From Actinomadura_E scrupuli (GTDB lineage: Bacteria; Actinomycetota; Actinomycetes; Streptosporangiales; Streptosporangiaceae): DNA of 64,000 bases. The stretch covers positions 124,001 through 188,000 of the forward strand of contig NZ_JBPCCU010000009.1 in the NCBI RefSeq assembly GCF_050971785.1, written 5' to 3'. Below are positions 57,998 to 64,000 of the stretch, piece after piece (position 1 is the first letter of the stretch; every line of letters begins with the position of its first letter). The notes under the pieces are model-generated. The model saw nothing but the letters and a program-made list of their open reading frames with translations. It searched no databases and was not told the DNA's origin. The translations under genes and the position numbers were made by a program.

Positions 57998-59488
57998 ATG
58001 GATCCCAACGATCTGACGCCCGCGGAACGTCGTGTCTGGCAGGCGTTCCCGACCGGCGCGGAGGTCGACTTCCGGAAGGACGGCGAGGCGCAGGACGATC
58101 CGCCCGGCGAGCCCGCACCGGACGACCCGGCGCAGGCGGAGGGATGGGGTCCCGAGCGGACCGTGCGGGCCGAGGTCCTGCGGGCGCTGCTGCTGAGCAG
58201 CCCCGCGGCCGGGACCGAGGTGCCGGCGCTGCGGGTCTCCGGCGCCCGGATCCGCGGCGTGCTCAACCTGCAGTACGGAACCGTCGCGCACCCGGTGCGC
58301 CTGATGGGGTGCCACTTCGAGCGCACCCCCAACGTGTACGGAGCGCAGACGCGTCAGCTGAACCTTTCCGGCAGCTTCCTGCCGGGGCTGCGGGCCGCGA
58401 CGCTTCGGGTCGAGGGGGTCCTGCGCATGACCGGCTGCCGTGTTCGCGGCGAGGTACGGCTCGGCGGAGCCCGGATCACCGGGGCGCTGTTCCTCGACGG
58501 CGCCCACCTCGGCGCCGGGCAGGGCCGGGTGCTGCAGCTGAACCAGGCCCGCATCGACGACGACCTGTGGGCGCCGGGGCTCCGGGCGGAGGGCATGGTC
58601 AGGCTGAGCGGGGCCCAGGTCGCCGGTGCGGTGAACCTGGAGGACGCCGTCCTGCGTCACGCCGGCGACGTGGCGCTGGACGCGGAGAACCTCGTGGCCG
58701 GTGCGGGCCTGCGCGGGCGCGGGCTGCAGGCCCGCGGCCAGGTGGAGATGCGGGGAGCGAAGATCACCGGACAGCTGGACCTGACCGAGGCCGGGCTGTC
58801 CAACCCGGGCGGCGTGGCGCTGCGGGCCACTAGCTGCACCATCGGCGAGCTGTGGCTCAGACGGGCCGCCCCCATCGAGGGCACCGTGAACCTCCGGCGG
58901 TCGCAGTTCGACCTCATGCACGCCACCCCCGAGGTCTGGCCCGAGGTGGTCAGGCTCGACGGCCTCACCTACGGTGCGCTCTCCCCCCGGCTGCCCGCTC
59001 GCGAGCGTCTCGCCCTGCTGGAGCGCGACGAGGAGGGCTACGTGCCCCACGCCTACGAACAGCTCGCGGCGGCATACCGGCGCGTCGGCGACGACGCCGC
59101 GAGCCGTACCGTCCAGCTGGCCAGGCAGCGCCGCCATCGCCGCCTGCAACCGTGGTACGCCAGGATCTGGGGCGTGGCCCAGGACGTCACGGTCGGCTAC
59201 GGCTACCGGCCGGTGCGCGCCGCGGCCTGGCTGCTGGTGCTGCTGGCCATCGGCACCGTGGCGTTCGCACTGCACCATCCGCCGCCGGCCGAGCGCGGCA
59301 AGGGGCCGGATTTCAACCCGTTCATCTACACCCTCAACCTGTTGCTGCCCATCGTGGACTTCGGCCAGGCGAAGGCGTTCAACCCCAAGGGCGCCTACCA
59401 GTGGCTGTCGTACGGATTCATCGCCGCAGGCTGGATCCTCGCCACGACGATCGTGGCGGGCGTGACCCGCGCGGTCAGCCGTCAGTAG
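57998..59488 (+). CDS. Membrane protein with pentapeptide-like beta-helix domain
   Basis: A 496-residue protein. Residues about 65-310 show repeating L/A-x-L/V-x-G/A strands (LRVSGARIRGVLNLQYGTV, LRMTGCRVRGEVRLGG, LNQARIDDDLWAPGLRAEG), a right-handed beta-helix look. From about 395 on come two or three hydrophobic segments (AAAWLLVLLAIGTVAFALHH, WLSYGFIAAGWILATTIV). Streptomyces relatives are annotated as membrane-associated oxidoreductases without proof of activity. The ATG at 57998 follows a promoter without a leader. Confidence 0.7.
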   Translation: MDPNDLTPAERRVWQAFPTGAEVDFRKDGEAQDDPPGEPAPDDPAQAEGWGPERTVRAEVLRALLLSSPAAGTEVPALRVSGARIRGVLNLQYGTVAHPVRLMGCHFERTPNVYGAQTRQLNLSGSFLPGLRAATLRVEGVLRMTGCRVRGEVRLGGARITGALFLDGAHLGAGQGRVLQLNQARIDDDLWAPGLRAEGMVRLSGAQVAGAVNLEDAVLRHAGDVALDAENLVAGAGLRGRGLQARGQVEMRGAKITGQLDLTEAGLSNPGGVALRATSCTIGELWLRRAAPIEGTVNLRRSQFDLMHATPEVWPEVVRLDGLTYGALSPRLPARERLALLERDEEGYVPHAYEQLAAAYRRVGDDAASRTVQLARQRRHRRLQPWYARIWGVAQDVTVGYGYRPVRAAAWLLVLLAIGTVAFALHHPPPAERGKGPDFNPFIYTLNLLLPIVDFGQAKAFNPKGAYQWLSYGFIAAGWILATTIVAGVTRAVSRQ

Positions 59489-59498
59489 CGGCGGCGGG

Positions 59499-59560
59499 TC
59501 TCACGGCCGGCGGATCTCACAGCCGGCGGATCTCACAGCCGGCGGATCTCACAGCCGGCA
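59499..59560. repeat. Tandem 16-base repeats between convergent genes
   Basis: Three full units of TCTCACRGCCGGCGGA (59499, 59515, 59531) and a partial fourth at 59547. Each unit holds GCCGGC, so neighbouring units can pair. It lies between two convergent stops and may act in termination. Confidence 0.75.
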
Positions 59561-59564
59561 CGCC

Positions 59565-60053
59565 TTACAGCCAGTACGTGTCGTGGCGGAGGTAGAACTC
59601 GGCCAGTTCCTCGTCGCTGGGCCGCCCTGACACGGCGAACTCCGCGAGTCCCTCGAAGTAGCCCTCGCGGGGGGCGCCCGGCGCGAAGTGCAGCAGCATC
59701 GAGGCCGGCTCCCCCGACTCGTTGCGGAAGCCGTGGATCCCGCCCTCCGGGACGTGCACGAAGTCGCCGGGAGCGGTGTCGATCCAGCGGGTGCCGTCGT
59801 AGATGCGGACCGACCCGGAGAGGATGAAGAACGATTCGGAGATGGTCTTGTGGAAGTGCGCGTCCGGGCCGCTCGGCCTCTCGCCCATGTCCCACCGGTA
59901 GAGGCCGAACCGGCCGTTCGTGGAGGCGCCGGTGGCCAGGTAGTGCACCACGGTGCCCGACCGGTAGGTCAGCTCGGGCTCGTGATCGCCGGTGCGGTAC
60001 GTGGCGCTGAGCTCGCCCTTGTCGCCCAGGTAGCGCGGTTCCGGATAGGTCAT
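59565..60053 (-). CDS. Cupin-domain protein
   Basis: A 162-residue single-domain cupin. Metal-type motif: DAHFHKTISESFFILSGSVRIYDG, then TAPGDFVHVPEGGIHGFRNES. The His/Glu pattern HxH(x)E and the late His match metal-binding cupins. The role is unknown. The stop lies inside the end of the tandem repeat region. Confidence 0.8.
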   Translation of the reverse strand: MTYPEPRYLGDKGELSATYRTGDHEPELTYRSGTVVHYLATGASTNGRFGLYRWDMGERPSGPDAHFHKTISESFFILSGSVRIYDGTRWIDTAPGDFVHVPEGGIHGFRNESGEPASMLLHFAPGAPREGYFEGLAEFAVSGRPSDEELAEFYLRHDTYWL

Positions 60054-60127
60054 GAAGGCACCTTTCGGTCGGTCGGACGGTCACGGTAACCGGCCGAGGT
60101 GCACCGGCATCGGACGGCACGCCGGGG

Positions 60128-60163
60128 ACCTGCCGCACCGGCGTGGTGTCCGGTGCGGCAGGT
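60128..60163 (-). terminator. GC hairpin after the YCII gene
   Basis: Stem ACCTGCCGCACCGG / CCGGTGCGGCAGGT (14 bases) with an 8-base loop, just downstream of the YCII stop on the minus strand. A strong terminator candidate. Confidence 0.7.
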
Positions 60164-60184
60164 CTCCGGCACAGGAAGGGGTCG

Positions 60185-60547
60185 TCACTTCTCCGGATCG
60201 GAGGTGTGGATGACCGGGCGCACCTCCATGGCGAAGTACCGGGCGTCCGGCCAGCGTGCGGCGATCTCGGCCGCGCGCTCCGGGCTCTCGCAGTCCACCG
60301 TGAGGTAGCCGGCCAGTTGCTCCTTGGCCTCCGCGTACGGCCCGTCCGTGGTCTCCACGACGCCGTCCCGGACCCGTACCGTCCTGGAGCTGGACGCGTC
60401 GGCCAGCGCCTCGCCGCCGACCAGCTCACCGGAGTCGGTGAGCTCCTTCATGATGTCGTCGACCTCGGCGAAGAGCTCCGCGCGCTCGGCATCGGACCAG
60501 CCCTCGTAGGTCGCAGGGTTGTTATAGATCAACAGCATGTACTTCAC
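60185..60547 (-). CDS. YCII/DGPF-domain protein
   Basis: A 120-residue protein from GTG 60547 behind GAGGAG. Family marks: KYMLLIYNNPATYEGWSD, GELVGGEALADASSSRTVR, DGPYAEAKEQLAGYLTVDC (DGPF-type) and RYFAMEVRPVIHT. Such proteins are often linked to ECF sigma factors; none is adjacent here. Biochemical role unknown. Confidence 0.8.
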   Translation of the reverse strand: MKYMLLIYNNPATYEGWSDAERAELFAEVDDIMKELTDSGELVGGEALADASSSRTVRVRDGVVETTDGPYAEAKEQLAGYLTVDCESPERAAEIAARWPDARYFAMEVRPVIHTSDPEK

Positions 60548-60755
60548 GTGTCCACTCCTCGTGGTCCGGACGCCCCGTACGGGCACCGTTCGCCAGAGAC
60601 GTCGGAGCCGGCGCCGCGGTCTCGACACGGTCCGTCGTCCGAAGCTACCCGACCGGCGCGGAAGGGATGTCGAGACGGGTCGGCCCGCACCGACGTACCC
60701 GTGAGAGGCGCCCGCCAGAGGGCGCCGCGACACTCACGAACCAGAAGGAAACCTC

Positions 60756-62396
60756 GTGGCAGAGAACATGGCACAGAACATCGCAGAGCACACTGCGTCC
60801 GGGTCCGGGCCTCGGGCCGGGCACCGGGAATGGGTCGGGCTGGCCGTGCTGGCGCTGCCCACCTTGCTGATCTCCATTGACGTCTTCGTGATGCTCCTGG
60901 CCTTGCCGCATCTGAGCACCGACCTGGGCGCGAACAGCACCCAACAGCTCTGGATCATGGACATCTACGGGTTCATGATCGCCGGCTTCCTGGTCACGAT
61001 GGGCACGCTCGGCGACCGGATCGGCCGGCGCAGGCTGCTGCTGGCCGGAGCCGCGGCCTTCGGTATCGCCTCGGTGGCGGCCGCCTACTCCACCAGCCCG
61101 GAGATGCTCATCGGGGCCCGGGCGCTGCTCGGCATCGCCGGAGCGACGCTGGCGCCCTCGACGCTGGCCCTGATCACCAACATGTTCCGCGATCCCCGGC
61201 AGCGGGCGCTGGCCATCAGCGTATGGATGGTGTGCTTCATGTCCGGCGCAGCCATCGGCCCGCTGGTCGGCGGGGTGATGCTGGACGAGTTCTGGTGGGG
61301 CTCGGTGTTCCTGCTGGGCGTACCGGCCATGGTGCTGCTGCTCGTGCTCGGCCCGGTGCTGCTGCCCGAATACCGTGACGCCCAGGCCGGACGCCTGGAC
61401 CTGGCCAGCGTCCTGCTGTCCCTCGCCGCGATCCTGCCGGTCATCTACGGGCTCAAGGAACTGGCCCGGGGCGGCTGGCAGCCGTTGCCCGTCGTGGCCG
61501 CCGTGACCGGCGTCGCCTTCGGGGTGGCGTTCGCGCACCGGCAGCGCCGGCTGACCGACCCGCTGCTGGACCTGAAGCTGTTCACCAACCGGGCCTTCAG
61601 CACCGCGCTGGGCACCATGATGCTCGGCACCCTGCTGATGGGGGCGATCATGCTGTTCATCACGCAGTACCTCCAGCTCGTGCAGGGCCTGTCGCCGCTG
61701 CGTGCGGGCCTGTGGATGCTCCCCGCGGTGGTCTGCTCGATCATCAGCGTCCTGGCGGCCCCGGTGCTGGCCCGCCGGTTCCGTCCCGCCCGGCTCATCG
61801 GAGCGGGCCTGTCGATCTCGGTGGTCGGGCTCCTGCTGATCAGCCAGGCCGGTGCGGTCACCGGGCTCGCGGCCGTGGTGGTGGGTTTCGCCGTCATCAA
61901 CCTCGGCGGCGGGCCCATGGTGACCCTCAGCACCGATCTGGTCGTCGGATCCGTCCCCCCGGAGAAGGCCGGATCGGCCGCGGCGATGAACGAGACCAGC
62001 GGCGAGTTCGGGTTCGCGCTCGGCATCGCCGCCCTGGGCAGCCTCGGTACCGCCGTCTACCGCAACGAGATCACCGATGCGGTGCCCGCCGGGGTCCCGG
62101 CGCAGGCGGCCGAGAGCGCCCGCGACACGCTCGCCGGCGCCGTCGCCGCGGCCGACGGCCTGCCCGGCGACCTCGGCGCGGCGCTGCTCGCCCCCGCCCG
62201 GCAGGCCTTCACCAGCGGGATGCAGGCGACGGCCGCGATCAGCGCCGCTCTCCTCGCCGTCGTCGCCGTCGTCGCCGTCGTCCTGCTCCGGCACGTACGG
62301 CCCCTCGGGGAGACGCGGCCGGACCCCGCCGGAGACGCCGCCGATACCGCACCGGCGGAGACGGCCGGCGCCGAGGCCGTGGAGGCGGCCGTCTGA
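60756..62396 (+). CDS. MFS drug exporter, DHA2 family (EmrB/QacA-like)
   Basis: A 546-residue transporter from GTG 60756 behind AAGGAA, with fourteen hydrophobic segments. LALPHLSTDLGANSTQQLWIMDIYGFMIAGFLV-type start, TLGDRIGRRRLLLAGAA (loop 2-3), and GARALLGIAGATLAPSTLALI (antiporter motif). C-terminal tail is acidic and Ala-rich. It probably exports drugs or antiseptic-like cations. Convergent with the ImmA gene. Confidence 0.88.
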   Translation: MAENMAQNIAEHTASGSGPRAGHREWVGLAVLALPTLLISIDVFVMLLALPHLSTDLGANSTQQLWIMDIYGFMIAGFLVTMGTLGDRIGRRRLLLAGAAAFGIASVAAAYSTSPEMLIGARALLGIAGATLAPSTLALITNMFRDPRQRALAISVWMVCFMSGAAIGPLVGGVMLDEFWWGSVFLLGVPAMVLLLVLGPVLLPEYRDAQAGRLDLASVLLSLAAILPVIYGLKELARGGWQPLPVVAAVTGVAFGVAFAHRQRRLTDPLLDLKLFTNRAFSTALGTMMLGTLLMGAIMLFITQYLQLVQGLSPLRAGLWMLPAVVCSIISVLAAPVLARRFRPARLIGAGLSISVVGLLLISQAGAVTGLAAVVVGFAVINLGGGPMVTLSTDLVVGSVPPEKAGSAAAMNETSGEFGFALGIAALGSLGTAVYRNEITDAVPAGVPAQAAESARDTLAGAVAAADGLPGDLGAALLAPARQAFTSGMQATAAISAALLAVVAVVAVVLLRHVRPLGETRPDPAGDAADTAPAETAGAEAVEAAV

Positions 62397-62404
62397 GCCG
62401 GGCT

Positions 62405-62436
62405 CCGGTGCCCGCCTCCGCCCACGCGGGCACCGG
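62405..62436. terminator. GC hairpin between convergent genes
   Basis: CCGGTGCCCGC / GCGGGCACCGG (11-base stem) with a 10-base loop, between the MFS stop and the ImmA stop. Acts likely in both directions. Confidence 0.65.
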
Positions 62437-62445
62437 CCGGACGGC

Positions 62446-63570
62446 TCAGTGCAGCGAGGGGCGGGATCGGCCGGGGATCAGCAGGTCGAGGTCGGCGCGG
62501 GTGACGCGCGCTCTGCCGGCCAGCCGGTCGCGGCCGGTCCCGGAGTCGCAGGACAGCTCGACGGCCCTGGTGAGCATGGTGGGGTTCTCGAGCGGGCGGG
62601 GCGCCCCGGGTTCGTGGCGGCGCCAGCCCCGCGCGCTCATGGTCCCCATCGCGTTGCGGTAGGTGACCTCTTTCATGATCTTGAGAGTGCGGGCGCGGTA
62701 GAGCAGGGCCGCCATGCTGACCCCCCACGTGGACTTGAGCGCGGCGAGGCGGGCCCAGTCGGCGGTGCGCGGAAGGCTGTCCGCGATATCCGACTCGGGC
62801 ATGAGGAACTCGGCGGCGAACCGGTTGGCCTGATCCTCCACGATCTTGCTGCCGGGTTCGGCGTCGGCGTGCATGACCAGGTGGCCGAGCTCGTGCGCGC
62901 CGTCGAAACGATTGCGCCAGTAGTCGCCCTTGGCGGGGTTGAACATGACCATGGGGCGCGGATGCGCGCTCACGCTGAACGCGTCCACGCGCTCGGTGGA
63001 CGGCGGTAGCACGATCACCACGACCCCGTGCGTCTCCAGCAGCCGCACCAGGTGCGGGACCGGGCCCGGCGCGGCCACCATGGCCTCGCGGGCGAGCAGG
63101 GCGGCGCGCACCGGGCCAGGTCCGGCGATCTCGTCCGGTACGACCGGCCATTCCGGCAGCGTGACCTCGGGGAACTCCACCAGGTCCTCGAGCGCGGCGA
63201 CCACGTCGGCGGCGATCCGCCCGTAGGCGAGCGCCTGGTCCCGCTCGACCTGAGTGGTGGAGCGCAGCGACCGGAAGTGGGCATGGGCGGTGTCCAGCAC
63301 CGCGGAGCCGTGACCGGCCTGGAAGAACTCGACCGGCACGCCGAGGCACAGCGCCAGCCGGACCAGCGTGCGCTCCGACGGCCGGTGCACACCGGCTTCG
63401 TACTGCCCGATCGCGGTGGGCGTGGTCCCCACACTGTCGGCGAGCTGGTTCTTGCGGAGCCCGCGCAGCCGGCGGGCCAGGGTCAGCCGCTCGCAGTCGA
63501 ACAGCAGCCGGGCCTCGGCGACCCGCCCGCCGGTCTGCCGTGCTCGTTGCCCATCGCCCGGATCGTTCAC
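62446..63570 (-). CDS. XRE helix-turn-helix protein fused to ImmA/IrrE-family metalloprotease
   Basis: A 374-residue protein starting at GTG 63570. Residues about 28-85 form an XRE domain (ARRLRGLRKNQLADSVGTTPTAIGQYEAG). Residues about 190-300 carry the zincin: RNRFDGAHELGHLVMHAD (HExxH) and EDQANRFAAEFLMPES. In the ImmA/IrrE class such a protein cleaves a repressor or an antitoxin-like partner. Start overlaps the upstream stop as GTGA, so the partial neighbour is likely functionally linked. Confidence 0.85.
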   Translation of the reverse strand: MNDPGDGQRARQTGGRVAEARLLFDCERLTLARRLRGLRKNQLADSVGTTPTAIGQYEAGVHRPSERTLVRLALCLGVPVEFFQAGHGSAVLDTAHAHFRSLRSTTQVERDQALAYGRIAADVVAALEDLVEFPEVTLPEWPVVPDEIAGPGPVRAALLAREAMVAAPGPVPHLVRLLETHGVVVIVLPPSTERVDAFSVSAHPRPMVMFNPAKGDYWRNRFDGAHELGHLVMHADAEPGSKIVEDQANRFAAEFLMPESDIADSLPRTADWARLAALKSTWGVSMAALLYRARTLKIMKEVTYRNAMGTMSARGWRRHEPGAPRPLENPTMLTRAVELSCDSGTGRDRLAGRARVTRADLDLLIPGRSRPSLH

Positions 63571-64000
63571 TTCGCCGTTTCAGCGTCGGTGTCCCGGCCC
63601 CGCGCCCGCGGCCGGAGGGCCACGTCGTCCTCGTCGTCGCCCCACAGCGGGACCGTCGGCTCGGCGAGGCCGCGGCGGGGATCAGGGCCCAGGGTGTCGG
63701 GCGTGAGCGGCAGCCGCCACCACCAGGCCGACCCCCCGTCGGCGTTGAACCTCGGCCGGCCGAGGAACAGCTCCATCTCCAGCGGCGCCTCGGTCGCACT
63801 GTGCGCCAGCACCAGGGTGAGCGGCGCCTGGACGTCCGCGAAGGGGTCGTCCCGCTCGATGCCCAGGTCGAGTGAGAGCTGCGGGTCCTCGCCGTACTCC
63901 TGCTTGGCGACCGCCTGCTTGGTGGAGCTCAGCTGGTCCCAGCGGATCGTGTCCACCGCGCCGAAGTCGTGCCGCTTGAGCAGGATGCGGTACGGCCCGT
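63567..64000 (-). CDS. Partial gene upstream of the ImmA-type protease, function unknown
   Basis: The frame runs open to the right edge of the window; GTG 63956 is only the first start visible. The in-window protein reads GPYRILLKRHDFGAV, then DTIRWDQLSSTKQAVAKQEYGED, and a C-terminus with an acidic Arg/Asp-rich tail. No domain is recognised. It may be the substrate or partner of the protease. Start codon and full length lie outside the window. Confidence 0.65.
   Translation of the reverse strand, partial: GPYRILLKRHDFGAVDTIRWDQLSSTKQAVAKQEYGEDPQLSLDLGIERDDPFADVQAPLTLVLAHSATEAPLEMELFLGRPRFNADGGSAWWWRLPLTPDTLGPDPRRGLAEPTVPLWGDDEDDVALRPRARGRDTDAETAK

Noticed and set aside
59499..59560. Attachment site or insertion-sequence end
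   Set aside because: Only short tandem copies without terminal inverted repeats or a transposase nearby.
1..64000. tRNA or rRNA genes
   Set aside because: No T-loop-like GTTCGA..TCC sequences with flanking stems and no rRNA signature were found by reading, though a short gene could be missed without a program.

Overview
The window is very GC-rich (about 70%), with dense short-spaced genes, GTG/TTG starts, twin-arginine and lipobox exports, Pkn-type kinases and many ECF sigma factors. This points to an actinomycete, most plausibly a Streptosporangiales- or Streptomyces-like soil organism; the exact genus is inference. No tRNA, rRNA, CRISPR array, transposase or integrase was seen.

Layout. 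1-11170 (minus strand): a contractile-injection-system or phage-tail-like cluster, running from an Ig-like protein through sheath, tube, small structural proteins, a baseplate-plug-like protein, fused hub/spike, PAAR-like tip, gp25 wedge and gpJ to a gpI-like/LamG protein that leaves the window at base 1. A CHAP/peptidoglycan-binding lysin (11333) is divergent from it, across a phased GTTCC/GGAAC repeat array. 12194-15239: a TetR module (phytoene-dehydrogenase-like flavoprotein, TetR, DUF2834 membrane protein) with two matching palindromes. 15244-21649: MFS exporter, serine hydrolase lipoprotein, ECF sigma factor with SnoaL-like tail, PPOX-type flavoprotein, HNH-like lipoprotein, amidohydrolase. 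21831-24698: a SpeD-like pyruvoyl decarboxylase overlapping a GNAT-like protein, then a clpP pair with a PopR/ClgR-like regulator and a PopR-type palindrome. 24831-32718: MarR/MFS pair, SPFH coiled-coil protein, DUF3152 zincin, methyltransferase/HxlR pair, and a dehydrogenase/AhpD-like pair. 32941-36878: secreted cholesterol oxidase behind a KstR-type site, a disulfide oxidoreductase and DoxX.

37024-44011: two tandem membrane Ser/Thr kinases with DUF3558-like sensors, a secreted protein, a GT1-type glycosyltransferase under a palindromic promoter, and a GH16 beta-glucanase with ricin-type lectin. 44444-49561: a hypothetical protein, two membrane-anchored sigma factors (one with a BACON-like domain, one with an apparently intact GH128 glycosidase) and a lipoprotein. 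49776-64000: an HTH/N6-DNA methylase/specificity-like protein, a third kinase, small enzymes, a cysteine-less DUF523-DUF1722 protein, a BKACE enzyme, a HAD phosphatase, a membrane protein with a probably leaderless promoter, cupin and YCII proteins, a DHA2 exporter, and an XRE-ImmA/IrrE protease overlapping a gene that runs off the right edge.

Themes are envelope sensing coupled to transcription, sterol and beta-glucan use, and proteolytic regulation. The most promising material for new biology is the SpeD-like/GNAT pair, the sigma-GH128 fusion, the compact injection system with its repeat-rich divergent promoter, and the cysteine-less DUF523 protein. All family assignments come from reading motifs by eye; no database search was possible.
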